Below are positions 41,392 through 50,723 of a stretch of DNA of 64,000 nt, piece by piece. Made by a program: the position numbers and the translations under genes. Below the pieces are notes generated by a model. It was not told where the DNA came from, made no database searches, and saw nothing but the letters and a program-made list of their open reading frames with translations. This DNA is from Tritonibacter multivorans (GTDB lineage: Bacteria; Pseudomonadota; Alphaproteobacteria; Rhodobacterales; Rhodobacteraceae): the NCBI RefSeq assembly GCF_001458415.1, contig NZ_CYSD01000021.1, forward strand, positions 1 to 64,000. The letters run 5' to 3'. How positions within the stretch are numbered: the stretch's first letter is position 1; every line of letters begins with the position of its first letter.

Positions 41392-44286
41392 TTACGCTGG
41401 CATGATTTTACAGAGCGTGGCTTTGGTCTCTTGCATCTGCGTGACAGAGTCATAGCCATAGGTCTGCGCGGTATTGGTGCTTTCGCCCAGGACATAGGGG
41501 TCAGCGCCTTCGGGGTATTTGTCCCGCAGGTCCTTCCCTTGGAAATGGCCGCCGAAGTGGAACGGCATGAAGGCCACGCCTTCGCCGACCCGTTCGGTCA
41601 CCATCGCCATCACCTTGACCTTGCCGCCCTCGGGGCCTTCGACCCAGACCTGAGCCCCATCGCGCACACCAATGTTATTGGCATCCCGCGGATGGATCTC
41701 CACGAACATGTCTTGCTGCAACTCAGCCAGCCAGGGGTTCGAACGGGTCTCGTCACCGCCGCCTTCGTATTCCACCAGACGCCCAGAGGTCAGGATGATC
41801 GGGTAGTCTTTCGACACATCCTTTTTCTGGATCGAGGCATACATGGTCGGCAGGCGATAGAACTTCCGGTCCTCGTAGGTCGGGTAGTCCTCCACCAGAT
41901 CGCGGCGGTTGGTATAGAGCGGCTCGCGGTGTAGCGGCACCGGATCCGGGAAGGTCCAGACAACCGCACGGGCCTTGGCGTTCCCGAAGGGCGCACAGCC
42001 ATGTTTGATCGCCACCCGCTGGATGCCGCCCGACAGGTCGGTCTTCCAGTTGGTTTTCGGACCCGCAACCGCATCAATCGCGGCGCGTTCTTCCGGGGTC
42101 AGATCGCCATCCCAGCCCAGATCCATCAGCATCTGCATGGTGAACTCAGGATAGCCATCCTGAATTTCCGCACCGGGGTTTGACACACCATCTGCCAGCA
42201 GATTGTCGCCGTCGCGTTCCACCCCGAACCGGGCGCGGAAACACAGGCCACCTTCGGCCACCGGAACCGACATGTCATATAGGTTCGGCGTACCAGGATG
42301 CCCCATCTCGGCGGTGCCCCAGCACGGCCAGGGCATACCGTAGTAATCCCCATCCGCAGGCCCACCAATCGCTTGCAACGTGGTGCGGTCAAACGTGTGC
42401 TGGTTTGCCATATGCAGCTTGATCCGCTCCGGGCTCTGGCCGGTATAGCCAATGGTCCAGAGGCCCCCGTTCAGCTCGCGGGTAATGCTTTCGACATTCG
42501 GGGTCTCAGCGTCCTCCATTTCGATATTGCGGAACAGACGATCCCCCCAGCCGAACTTATTGGCGAACTTGGCGATGATCACGTGATCCGGCAGGCTCTC
42601 GAACAGCGGGTCGACCACTTTGTCGCGCCATTGCAGCGACCGGTTCGACGCCGTGACAGACCCACGGGTTTCAAACTGCGTACAGGCGGGCAGCAGATAG
42701 ACCCCGTCCTCGCGATCCTGCAACACCGCAGACACCGTGGGATAGGGGTCAATCACGACCAGCATGTCCAGCTTTTCCATCGCCGTCTTCATTTCCGGCA
42801 TCCGGGTCTGAGAGTTCGGCGCATGGCCCCAAAGCACCATGGCACGCACCGGGTTCGGCTGGTCGGTGTTTTCCGGGTCTTCCAGAACACCATCGATCCA
42901 ACGGGACACAGGGATACCGGTCAGGTTTTGCAGGGATTTTTCCTTGCCATCTGCGCCGGTGACCTTGGCAAACTGCCCCGCAAGCCAGTCTGGGTCTTCG
43001 CCCCAAACCCGCGCCCAATGGCCCCAGGCGCCTGCCGACAGGCCATAGTAGCCCGGCAGGGTGTGGGACAGCACGCCCAGATCGGTTGCGCCCTGAACAT
43101 TGTCATGGCCACGGAAGATGTTCGTCCCACCACCCGAGGTGCCCATATTGCCAAGCGCCAGCTGCAGCACGCAGTAGGCCCGCGTGTTGTTGTTGCCGTT
43201 GGTGTGCTGCGTGCCGCCCATACACCAGATCACGGTGCCGGGACGGTTGTTGGCCATGGTGCGGGCCACACGCTTCAGCTGCGAGCCGGGCGTGCCGGTG
43301 ACGCGCTCCACTTCTTCAGGGGTCCATTTCGCGACTTCCTCGCGGATCTGTTCCATCCCCCAGACACGGGTGCGGATGAACTCTTTGTCCTCCCAGCCGT
43401 TCTCGAAGATGTGCCACAGAATACCCCAAACCAGCGCCACGTCGGTGCCGGGACGGAAGCGGACATATTCATCCGCATGGGCCGCCGTGCGGGTAAAGCG
43501 TGGGTCGCAGACGATCAGTGGCGCATTATTCTGCTCTTTGGCGCGCAGCACATGCAGCAGCGAAACTGGGTGTGCCTCGGCCGGGTTGCCGCCAATGATA
43601 AAGATCGCCTTGGAGTTATGGATGTCATTGTAGCTGTTGGTCATGGCGCCGTAGCCCCATGTATTTGCAACACCTGCAACAGTGGTCGAATGGCAGATCC
43701 GCGCCTGATGATCGACGTTATTGGTGCCCCAATAGGCCGCGAACTTGCGGAACAGATAGGCCTGTTCGTTGTTATGTTTCGCCGAGCCGAGCCAGTAGAC
43801 GCTGTCAGGTCCGCTTTCTTCGCGGATTTTCATCATCCCGTCGCCGACCTCATTGATGGCCTGCTCCCAAGAGATGCGCTTCCACTCTCCGCCCTCTTTT
43901 TTCATCGGGTATTTCAGACGGCGTTCACCGTGGGCGTGTTCACGGACCGAAGCCCCTTTGGCGCAATGCGCGCCAAGGTTAAACGGGCTGTCCCAGCCGG
44001 GCTCCTGCCCCACCCAGACGCCGTTTTGCACCTCTGCGATGACCGTGCAGCCAACCGAACAATGGGTGCAGACGGATTTCACCGCCTCGACCGCACCCGC
44101 AGCGGCGGTTTGTGCGCTGGCTTGGGTGACTGTCCCCCCCGTGGCGCTGATTGCGGCTAGTCCGCCAATGGCCAGACCGGATCCGCGCAGGAACGCGCGG
44201 CGGTCAACCGAGGCCTCACCGGCCTTCGACAGGATACTTGCCGTCCGGGGGCGTCGCGCAACCCCGTTGGTCTTTTTCCTTAGCAT
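41392..44286 (-). CDS. Periplasmic formate dehydrogenase catalytic subunit (Tat-exported)
   Basis: A 964-aa molybdenum/tungsten bis-MGD formate dehydrogenase of the FdnG/FdhA type. The Tat signal has the motif D-R-R-A-F-L-R-G (arginines 29-30) followed by a hydrophobic stretch, so it is exported folded. One [4Fe-4S] cluster motif is CTHCSVGC with a fourth Cys at 108. The metal ligand is Cys198 in ARICHSTTVAG, where E. coli has selenocysteine. GGTQHTNGNNNTRAYC lies in the active-site domain. It oxidises formate in the periplasm, delivering electrons through the beta and gamma subunits. It is preceded by the Tat peptide and TorD-like chaperone genes. Confidence 0.95.
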   Translation of the reverse strand: MLRKKTNGVARRPRTASILSKAGEASVDRRAFLRGSGLAIGGLAAISATGGTVTQASAQTAAAGAVEAVKSVCTHCSVGCTVIAEVQNGVWVGQEPGWDSPFNLGAHCAKGASVREHAHGERRLKYPMKKEGGEWKRISWEQAINEVGDGMMKIREESGPDSVYWLGSAKHNNEQAYLFRKFAAYWGTNNVDHQARICHSTTVAGVANTWGYGAMTNSYNDIHNSKAIFIIGGNPAEAHPVSLLHVLRAKEQNNAPLIVCDPRFTRTAAHADEYVRFRPGTDVALVWGILWHIFENGWEDKEFIRTRVWGMEQIREEVAKWTPEEVERVTGTPGSQLKRVARTMANNRPGTVIWCMGGTQHTNGNNNTRAYCVLQLALGNMGTSGGGTNIFRGHDNVQGATDLGVLSHTLPGYYGLSAGAWGHWARVWGEDPDWLAGQFAKVTGADGKEKSLQNLTGIPVSRWIDGVLEDPENTDQPNPVRAMVLWGHAPNSQTRMPEMKTAMEKLDMLVVIDPYPTVSAVLQDREDGVYLLPACTQFETRGSVTASNRSLQWRDKVVDPLFESLPDHVIIAKFANKFGWGDRLFRNIEMEDAETPNVESITRELNGGLWTIGYTGQSPERIKLHMANQHTFDRTTLQAIGGPADGDYYGMPWPCWGTAEMGHPGTPNLYDMSVPVAEGGLCFRARFGVERDGDNLLADGVSNPGAEIQDGYPEFTMQMLMDLGWDGDLTPEERAAIDAVAGPKTNWKTDLSGGIQRVAIKHGCAPFGNAKARAVVWTFPDPVPLHREPLYTNRRDLVEDYPTYEDRKFYRLPTMYASIQKKDVSKDYPIILTSGRLVEYEGGGDETRSNPWLAELQQDMFVEIHPRDANNIGVRDGAQVWVEGPEGGKVKVMAMVTERVGEGVAFMPFHFGGHFQGKDLRDKYPEGADPYVLGESTNTAQTYGYDSVTQMQETKATLCKIMPA

Positions 44287-44404
44287 TTCAATTCTCCCTT
44301 GCTGGTCCGAGCATCTCGGACTTGGCTAGGTTTCCTCCCTGTTCCCTTGGCTGTTGGGCGTCACGCAACCGGTCGCCACAGGAACGTCTCGGGCGCGCGG
44401 GTCG

Positions 44405-44596
44405 CTAGAACCGCGTGCTGTCGTAGTAGGCGCGGGTGTGGGCGGTATCCTGCATCTTTTCAGATGTCAGATCCGGCTCCTGCGCTTCGGCTGCGGTGGT
44501 GCCGCTCGCCACGGCCACGGCGGCCGCAGGTGCGGTGGTCGCTGCCAATTTCAGGAAATCGCGGCGTGAACTTGTGCCGCTGTCGGTCTTCGTCAT
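44405..44596 (-). CDS. Formate dehydrogenase-region Tat-signal peptide (63 aa)
   Basis: A 63-aa protein that is mostly a Tat signal: S-S-R-R-D-F-L-K-L (arginines 11-12) followed by an Ala-rich hydrophobic stretch, then a short tail ending YYDSTRF. It corresponds to the small 'formate dehydrogenase region TAT target' family (FdhX in Shewanella). It starts at ATG 44596 behind GGAGGAG and lies between the chaperone and the catalytic-subunit gene. Its role is unproven; it may help export or complete the complex. The 118-bp gap to the catalytic gene shows no other feature. Confidence 0.88.
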   Translation of the reverse strand: MTKTDSGTSSRRDFLKLAATTAPAAAVAVASGTTAAEAQEPDLTSEKMQDTAHTRAYYDSTRF

Positions 44597-44642
44597 TGCG
44601 TCTCCTCCCTGTCGCAAAAATTTCGTCTCACCGTCCGAAGGC

Positions 44643-45251
44643 TCAGGCCCCCATCCGGAACCCTTCCGCCTCGATCTCCATGAACGCGCGCCCCACAGAG
44701 GCCACCGCTGCATAAAGAACCGAATTTTTCGCCGCCTCGAGGTCGGCAAAAAAATGACCGGCCCAGGGGCCGACATGGCGGTTGAAAAACATCTTCTGAT
44801 CCTCAAGCGAGGTCGGGTCGCCAAAGCGGCCCACAATCAGCGCGCCCATCATTTCCATGAGCGAGGCGATATTGTCCTCGGGCTCGAACACCGTCTCAGA
44901 CCGCGCAAGGCCCCGCGCCAGCATGTCATTGCGCAACACAGCCAGCGGTTTCTCATTGAGGAAACCTGTCAAATAATAGCTGGCAAACGGCAGCAGTTCA
45001 CCGCGGCCCAGACCAATAAACAGCGCATTGTATTCGCGTTCCACCGCCGCCGGTTTGCTGCGTTTTGCCACCCGCGCGAGTGTATTGATGGCGCGGCCCA
45101 GATCGCTGTCGTCGCCCTGAAGCTCTGCGGTCTGATCCAACAGCATCTGATCCGGCGGACCCGCCAGCATCACCCCGAGGTAGTTGTAAAGATCCGCGCG
45201 AAGGCGGTCTTCTTCACTGACGGTCGTTTTGGCCTCAAGGGCTACTGTCAT
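44643..45251 (-). CDS. TorD-family molybdoenzyme chaperone
   Basis: A 202-aa all-helical chaperone of the TorD/DmsD family. The typical motif E-x-E-x-N-A-L-F-I-G (VEREYNALFIGLGRGELLPFASYYLTG, residues about 78-104) and E-P-E-D-N-I-A-S-L-M-E-M near 133 are present. Such proteins bind the Tat signal of the partner molybdoenzyme until the cofactor is inserted; the catalytic subunit two genes downstream is the natural client. ATG 45251 follows AGGGAGGAG; the longer frame is non-homologous. Confidence 0.92.
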   Translation of the reverse strand: MTVALEAKTTVSEEDRLRADLYNYLGVMLAGPPDQMLLDQTAELQGDDSDLGRAINTLARVAKRSKPAAVEREYNALFIGLGRGELLPFASYYLTGFLNEKPLAVLRNDMLARGLARSETVFEPEDNIASLMEMMGALIVGRFGDPTSLEDQKMFFNRHVGPWAGHFFADLEAAKNSVLYAAVASVGRAFMEIEAEGFRMGA

Positions 45252-45279
45252 GTCGTTCTCCTCCCTAGAACTCATCACG

Positions 45280-45900
45280 TCAAATCGCCTCCACCTCGAC
45301 ATCCGCGTCGAAGGCAAAGCGCATGCGCCGGGGCGGTGCAAAATCCGCCTCGGGCTCTGCTTGCAAAGTCAGATCCTCCTGCGGCGCTGGCGCCTCTGTC
45401 AGGGCCACGACAGGCGTCTCGTCCGGTGTCTCTTCAGGCGTCTCTATTTCTTCGTTGGGCTGATCATCCGGCTCAGGGTTCTCGGCCTCTTGCGCCTCAA
45501 GCTCGGCTTGCCGGGCCAGCTCTTCCACATGCGCTGTCATGCCTTTGCCAACCTGATAGGCGGTTTGGATGTTCTCCACCGCCAGAGCCGCATCGGTGAA
45601 ATCCTCGCCGTAATCCACCAGCCCGTCGATATTGGCGAGCAGCGGATTGGTGCCCCAGAGCCTGCGCAGGGCGCGGGTCTTCAGCCGCGGGGGCACTGCG
45701 TCCTTCAGGAACACGGTGAAATCATCGCCTGCCCCAAGGCTTTCGGGGTCCGGAAGGTCCAACTCTGCCAACAGTTCTTCATCGGTTTTGTCGGCCTGTT
45801 CGGCCTCGCGCGCTGCCACAGTGGCGGCGGCCTCCAGTTGCGCGTCAGTCTCAGCTTCCGCCTCAACGGCGGCACGACGGCGGGACCAGAAATCACTCAT
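45280..45900 (-). CDS. DUF3306 family protein
   Basis: A 206-aa DUF3306 protein: starts MSDFWSRRRAAVEAE. A conserved block follows around residues 35-110 (L-P-D-P-E-S-L-G-x-G-D-D-F, then L-R-R-L-W-G-T-N-P and D-G-L-V-D-Y-G-E-D-F). A low-complexity Glu/Pro tail makes up the last 70 residues. Genes of this family accompany DUF3305 and formate dehydrogenase genes; the Shewanella relative is called FdhT. Role unknown, presumably maturation. It overlaps the DUF3305 gene by 4 bp. Confidence 0.9.
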   Translation of the reverse strand: MSDFWSRRRAAVEAEAETDAQLEAAATVAAREAEQADKTDEELLAELDLPDPESLGAGDDFTVFLKDAVPPRLKTRALRRLWGTNPLLANIDGLVDYGEDFTDAALAVENIQTAYQVGKGMTAHVEELARQAELEAQEAENPEPDDQPNEEIETPEETPDETPVVALTEAPAPQEDLTLQAEPEADFAPPRRMRFAFDADVEVEAI

Positions 45901-46496
45901 TGCAGCCGCCCCTTCTTCCGGGACGCGGGCGACCGGTAGACATCTGCTGTCTGCGCAATGCGCGCATCGCCAATGCCGTCCTCAATAAGATCCGTGTTCG
46001 TGCGATCGCGGCGGCGTTTCTTGAAGGTCTCTTTCCGGAAATGCGCCTTGGTGAAATCGCGCACCCAGGCCACCAGCCCTTCGGGCATCGGCACTTTTTC
46101 CACCTGATCCTCGCCGGTGTCAGCATAGTCCTGCGCCTCAAACGGCGAGGCGGTCACCAGCGTAACTTCGGGGCGGTCGCCACCGTCACGGAGCACCACA
46201 TAGACCGACGGCACAGACGCGGTGAGCCCCTGCATGTACGCCTCAGCATCTGTGCGATAGAGTTCGAGCGGCAGGGTCACAGCGTGGTATTCCTCCGCCT
46301 CCCCTTCCGACCGCAGCAGGGTCCAGTCTGCCTCGGCTGCGCCGGGCAAAACGGCCACCACCTTCCAGACCCACTTCTGCCAAACGGTCACCCCCGCCGT
46401 GCGGCGGATGACAATGCCCAAGGGCAACGTGACGGATTTCAGTTCGGTTTGGTTGGCGGCAAAATTCAAGCGGTTTCGACCCTGACAGCAGTTCAC
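45897..46496 (-). CDS. DUF3305 family protein
   Basis: A roughly 199-aa DUF3305 protein. The conserved N-terminal block is L-P-L-G-I-V-I-R-R followed by W-V-W-K-V-V-A-V-L-P-G, then L-P-L-E-L-Y-R-T-D-A-E-A-Y and V-T-A-S-P-F-E-A-Q-D-Y. First gene of the leftward formate dehydrogenase operon (DUF3305, DUF3306, chaperone, Tat peptide, catalytic, beta). The start is uncertain: GTG 46496 has GGAG nearby, TTG 46469 is also possible, and ATG 46583 would add a non-conserved 29 residues. Confidence 0.8.
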   Translation of the reverse strand: MNCCQGRNRLNFAANQTELKSVTLPLGIVIRRTAGVTVWQKWVWKVVAVLPGAAEADWTLLRSEGEAEEYHAVTLPLELYRTDAEAYMQGLTASVPSVYVVLRDGGDRPEVTLVTASPFEAQDYADTGEDQVEKVPMPEGLVAWVRDFTKAHFRKETFKKRRRDRTNTDLIEDGIGDARIAQTADVYRSPASRKKGRLQ

Positions 46497-46830
46497 TTTT
46501 TCGAACTCCAGTCTGCCTTCCTCGACGTGATGGCCGGAAGTGTACAATCGTCGGCTGACCCTTTTCGCGGGTTTTGGGGTCATTCTGGGCGCCTTCGCCA
46601 GACAAAGACTGGGAGGAGGGACGGAATGTCCATCTCGACAAATTCAATCAGGCTTTCCCAACGTCACCTTCGGGTCTTCCCCAAGAGCGAATCACCTCAG
46701 GGATCGGCAACTTCGCCCGAACATCGCAGCAGCGAAAAACTGTTTACCGAAAAAGGGAATCATGCCTAGGCTAGACACCCAATGGTCGCATTCGCGGCCC
46801 TGATCCGACCGGAACAAAGGCGAGAATTAC

Positions 46831-48795
46831 ATGACCAAACGATTGATTTTGTGCAATTGTTCCGAAAGTCAGCCGCTTGATAGCGCCGCGATTGAACAGG
46901 CCACCGGGTTGCCCTGCTCGGCCGTCGAAACCACCCTCTGCGCCCCGGGAAACGCCACCGCCGCAACAGCGATGAACGACGGGGATGCAATTTTTTGCTG
47001 CACCCAAGAAAGCCGTCATTTCACCGAACTGGCCACGGATCTTGGGGTGGAAGCGCCGCTGTTTCTTGACCTGCGGGACCGGGCCGGATGGTCCGAACAG
47101 GCCAAGGACACCCCGGCAATCCTACCCAAATTGTCCGCCTTAGTGGCCGAAGCCCAGCTGCCCGCCCCAGCGACCAAGACCGTGGATGTGGCATCCGAAG
47201 GGCTGTGCCTGATCCTGTCCCCCGCCGATCCAGAAGTTGCCTTGGCCACAGCAAGCCGCCTGTCAGACATCCTTGGTGTCACAGTTCTTTTGCCCGCCAC
47301 AGCCGACGCGCCGGAAAGCCGCGGGTTCGACGCAATACGCGGGTCGCTGCGCAGCGCGCGCGGGGCCTTTGGTGGCTTCACGGTGACCGTCGACGCGCTG
47401 CAAGCGCTGGACCATACGGGACGGCAATGGTCGTGGACCGCCCCCCGCGACGGCGGCCGCGCGGAATGCGATATTATCATTGATCTGTCCGGCAATGCCC
47501 CTCTGTTCCCCGCCCCCGAAAAACGCGAGGGCTACCTGCGTGCCGATCCAAAATCGCCAACCGCTGTCGCCGATGCCGTGCTGGCTGCCAGCCAGATGGT
47601 TGGCACGTTTGAAAAGACCCTGTTCCTGCGCAACGAACCGCTGCTCTGCGCCCATTCCCGCGCCGAAAAGACCGGCTGTACCCGTTGTCTGGACGCCTGC
47701 CCCACCGGCGCGATCACGTCCAATGGGGATCATGTGAGCATTGATCCCATGATCTGCGCTGGCTGCGGGGCGTGTTCGTCGCTCTGCCCGTCCAGCGCAA
47801 TCACCTATGATGCGCCACCGACAGATCTGCTGATGCGCCGCATTCAGACACTGGCCAAGGCGTTCCTTGATGCGGGGGGCCAGACGCCCCGTTTGCTGGT
47901 GATCGATGCACATGTTGCCGAGATGATCCGCCTTGCCGCGCGCTTTGACCGCGGCCTGCCAGCGGATGTCATCCCTCTGGAAGTTGAGGCCATCGCGACC
48001 TTCGGCCATGCCGAGGCCTTGGCAGCCCGCGCGGCTGGCTTTGTCCAGACCCAGATCCTGCCGGGGCCACGCGCGGATGTGGATGTTCTCCACCACGAAA
48101 TCGCGCTGACAAATGCCATTTCGCCAAACGGTGCCCAACTGATCGAACCGCCAGACCCCACTGCGCTTTGTGATCTCCTCTATGCCGAATGCGACCTCCC
48201 CGCGCCTGTGGAAACGCCGCAGCGTCCCATGGGCAGCCGTCGCCAGATCACCCGGCAAGCTGCTCTGGCTTTGCACTCCGAAGGAGAGGCCTTGCCGCTT
48301 CCCGAAGGCGCTCCTTATGGCGCGGTGCTTGTAGATACTGAATCCTGCACCCTCTGTCTGTCCTGTGTGTCGCTTTGCCCCTCTGGCGCGCTGGGTGACA
48401 ATGAGGACATGCCACAGCTACGGTTTCAGGAGGACGCCTGCCTGCAATGCGGCCTATGTGCCAATGTCTGCCCCGAGGACGCCATAACTTATGAACCGCG
48501 CCTGAACCTGTCGCCCGAGGCCCTGTCGCAGCAGGTGCTCCACGAAGAGGAGCCCTTTGCCTGCGTCGAATGCGGCGCGCTCTTTGGGGTGAAATCCACC
48601 ATTGAACGCATCACCGAACAGCTTGCGGGCAAACACGCCATGTTTGCCAACCCGGCCGCCGCGCGGATGATCCAGATGTGCGACAGCTGCCGGGTCAATG
48701 CGCAGTTCCATCAGGACAGCTCCCCGTTCCAAGGGGCTGATCGCCCGCGTGTACGCACCACCGAAGACTATCTCTCCAAACGACGCGACCACTGA
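46831..48795 (+). CDS. 4Fe-4S polyferredoxin associated with formate dehydrogenase
   Basis: A 654-aa iron-sulfur protein with at least four ferredoxin-type clusters in two pairs. Residues about 273-325 hold C-T-R-C-L-D-A-C-P and CAGCGACSSLCP; residues about 505-550 hold CTLCLSCVSLCP and CLQCGLCANVCP. The C-terminal part adds two C-x2-C pairs (F-A-C-V-E-C-G and M-C-D-S-C-R), possibly a metal site. There is no signal peptide, so it is cytosolic. It diverges from the formate dehydrogenase operon, as do similar genes in Shewanella, and may supply electrons or sulfur during cofactor insertion. The 330-bp region before it holds the divergent promoters, which I cannot resolve. Confidence 0.88.
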   Translation: MTKRLILCNCSESQPLDSAAIEQATGLPCSAVETTLCAPGNATAATAMNDGDAIFCCTQESRHFTELATDLGVEAPLFLDLRDRAGWSEQAKDTPAILPKLSALVAEAQLPAPATKTVDVASEGLCLILSPADPEVALATASRLSDILGVTVLLPATADAPESRGFDAIRGSLRSARGAFGGFTVTVDALQALDHTGRQWSWTAPRDGGRAECDIIIDLSGNAPLFPAPEKREGYLRADPKSPTAVADAVLAASQMVGTFEKTLFLRNEPLLCAHSRAEKTGCTRCLDACPTGAITSNGDHVSIDPMICAGCGACSSLCPSSAITYDAPPTDLLMRRIQTLAKAFLDAGGQTPRLLVIDAHVAEMIRLAARFDRGLPADVIPLEVEAIATFGHAEALAARAAGFVQTQILPGPRADVDVLHHEIALTNAISPNGAQLIEPPDPTALCDLLYAECDLPAPVETPQRPMGSRRQITRQAALALHSEGEALPLPEGAPYGAVLVDTESCTLCLSCVSLCPSGALGDNEDMPQLRFQEDACLQCGLCANVCPEDAITYEPRLNLSPEALSQQVLHEEEPFACVECGALFGVKSTIERITEQLAGKHAMFANPAAARMIQMCDSCRVNAQFHQDSSPFQGADRPRVRTTEDYLSKRRDH

Positions 48796-48805
48796 TCTGA
48801 TGATG

Positions 48806-49558
48806 TCACTTAAGCTGCAAGGGCTGGCCCAGATCTGCCGGAGCCATGGCCGCGACAAAGGCCAGAATGCTTTCCAGATCCTCCAGCGTCATTTCGACCG
48901 GCACAACCGGGCTAGGCCGGTCTTCGGGGAAAGGATCGGTCACGTCTTCGATCTGCGTGAAAGCGGGATGAGGTTTCAGAGCGAAGAAAGCTTGAAATCG
49001 CCCTTCCCAGTCGGGGAAGGTCCGCAGCACCGCAAACGACGGGGTCGAGCCAATGGCGTTCATTCGGTTCGCCTCGGACACCACATGGCACCGGCCGCAG
49101 TGGGTCAGCGCCAGCGCCTGCCCCTCAAGCGTGTTGCCTTCCGCAACGGTGTCATCCTCAATGACTTCGGCAGCAATTGGGGCAGCAAACAGTGCTATGC
49201 CTTCTGGCGCAAAACTGACCACCGTACGTTGGCCCACGTCGGACATCAACCAATCTGCGAATTTCACACTGCCTGCATGGGCCTCCGCCTGAAGGTCAAG
49301 CCGCCAGTTTCCGCCCGCATCCGAGAAAACCGCACTGCCTGCGTTGCGGCCAAGGCGCGCAGTGCTGTCCCCTTCAACAAGATCAACTTTGACCCGATGC
49401 TTCAGCGTGAAGCGCGGCAGGATGAACTTGAACAGACCAGTGTCCGCCAGCGCGGGCGGGGCAGACAGCCGCACAGGCCCGTCCTCGGCGTGTGCGCCCG
49501 CTCCAAACAACGCGAAACAGACCGAAACCCAAACTGATGCACCAAATACCCGTCCCAT
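48806..49558 (-). CDS. Substrate-binding-domain remnant fused to cytochrome c
   Basis: A 250-aa exported protein: signal peptide (residues 1-24), a region at 28-130, then a cytochrome c domain with haem motif CGRCH at 154-158. The region 28-130 resembles the two ends of a tungstate/molybdate-binding protein with the middle removed. D-T-G-L-F-K-F-I-L-P near 39-48 matches N-S-G-L-A-D-V-L-L-P of the window's own TupA. F-A-D-W-L-M-S-D-V-G-Q near 100-110, with G-I-A-L-F, matches L-E-D-W-L-T-S plus E-A-L-F at the TupA end. Convergent with the polyferredoxin gene. ATG 49558 begins the signal peptide. Confidence 0.8.
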   Translation of the reverse strand: MGRVFGASVWVSVCFALFGAGAHAEDGPVRLSAPPALADTGLFKFILPRFTLKHRVKVDLVEGDSTARLGRNAGSAVFSDAGGNWRLDLQAEAHAGSVKFADWLMSDVGQRTVVSFAPEGIALFAAPIAAEVIEDDTVAEGNTLEGQALALTHCGRCHVVSEANRMNAIGSTPSFAVLRTFPDWEGRFQAFFALKPHPAFTQIEDVTDPFPEDRPSPVVPVEMTLEDLESILAFVAAMAPADLGQPLQLK

Positions 49559-49655
49559 ACGACATGCTAGGAAAAGGCGGCCAAAGCCGTCAAGATACCC
49601 AAAAGCTCGCCACAGCCGAGCGAACCAGAACAAAGACCTGAGGAGGAAACCCCGC

Positions 49656-50723
49656 GTGCCCCTGACCCGCGAGACCGTGCTTGATGCGCTGAAGACCCTG
49701 AATGACCCCACCACCGGCACCGATATGGTGGCCGCTGGCCTTGTGCGCGCCCTCTCTGTCGAAGGTGGCAGCGTGCGGTTCGTTATGGAAATTGACGGCG
49801 CAAAAGCAGATACTTACGCAGCTCTGCGTGCCAAAGCCGAAGCGCTGGTCGCCGCGCTGGACGGGGTCGAAAAGGCCAGTGTGATGATGACGGCCCATGC
49901 GCAAAAAGCCCCGCCGCCAGATCTGAAGCCTTCGCGCCCGGCAGAACCCGCAGGCCCGCAGAAAATCCCCGGTGTGGATCGCATTATTGCCGTGGCTTCT
50001 GGCAAAGGCGGGGTGGGAAAATCCACTGTGTCGGCCAATATTGCCTGCGCCCTGGCACAAGCCGGGCGCCGGGTCGGGCTGCTGGACGCCGATGTCTATG
50101 GCCCAAGCCAGCCGCGCATGTTGGGGGTTTCGGGCCGCCCGGCAAGCCCGGACGGCAAAATCATTCTGCCTCTGCGCAACCATGGTGTGACCATGATGTC
50201 CATTGGCCTGATGACCAATGACGATCAGGCTGTTGTCTGGCGTGGGCCAATGCTGATGGGCGCGCTGCAGCAGATGATGATGCAGGTGCAATGGGGCGCG
50301 CTGGACGTACTGATTGTTGACCTGCCACCGGGCACCGGTGACGTACAGATGACGCTGGCGCAGAAGGCGCAGGTGGATGGGGCGGTGGTTGTGTCAACGC
50401 CTCAGGACGTGGCCCTGATCGATGCGCGCAAAGGCATCGATATGTTCCAGAAGCTCAATGTGCCGATCCTTGGCATGGTGGAAAACATGTCGACGCATAT
50501 CTGCTCGAACTGCGGCCATGAAGAGCACATCTTTGGCCATGGCGGCGTGAAAGCCGAGGCCGAGAAGCTGGGCGTGTCCCTGCTGGCCGAGGTGCCGCTG
50601 CATCTGGATGTGCGACTGGCCGCAGATGGCGGGGCGCCCATTACCGTCTCCAAACCCGACAGCCCGCAGGCCAAGGCGTTTCAGGACATTGCCGCCCAGC
50701 TGGTCGAAGGCGGTCACGCATGA
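49656..50723 (+). CDS. mrp: Mrp/ApbC P-loop iron-sulfur carrier protein
   Basis: A 355-aa Mrp protein, an ATPase that carries and inserts [Fe-S] clusters. Residues 1-90 are the MIP18/DUF59 domain (starting PLTRETVLDALKTLNDP). The deviant Walker A motif SGKGGVGKST lies near 116-125. The C-terminal CSNCGHEEHIFG holds the cluster-bridging C-x2-C. It starts with GTG 49656, with AGGAGG 9 bases upstream, and overlaps the following gene by 4 bp. Fe-S-rich formate dehydrogenase subunits next door are possible clients. Confidence 0.95.
   Translation: MPLTRETVLDALKTLNDPTTGTDMVAAGLVRALSVEGGSVRFVMEIDGAKADTYAALRAKAEALVAALDGVEKASVMMTAHAQKAPPPDLKPSRPAEPAGPQKIPGVDRIIAVASGKGGVGKSTVSANIACALAQAGRRVGLLDADVYGPSQPRMLGVSGRPASPDGKIILPLRNHGVTMMSIGLMTNDDQAVVWRGPMLMGALQQMMMQVQWGALDVLIVDLPPGTGDVQMTLAQKAQVDGAVVVSTPQDVALIDARKGIDMFQKLNVPILGMVENMSTHICSNCGHEEHIFGHGGVKAEAEKLGVSLLAEVPLHLDVRLAADGGAPITVSKPDSPQAKAFQDIAAQLVEGGHA

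Noticed and set aside
42298-44160. A 620-codon open frame on the plus strand
   Set aside because: Antisense to the formate dehydrogenase catalytic gene, whose motifs are intact; no homologous features in the translation.
41392-44286. Selenocysteine in the formate dehydrogenase
   Set aside because: The ligand codon was checked by context: ARICHSTT has cysteine, as does LCHASS in FdsA, and there is no in-frame TGA.
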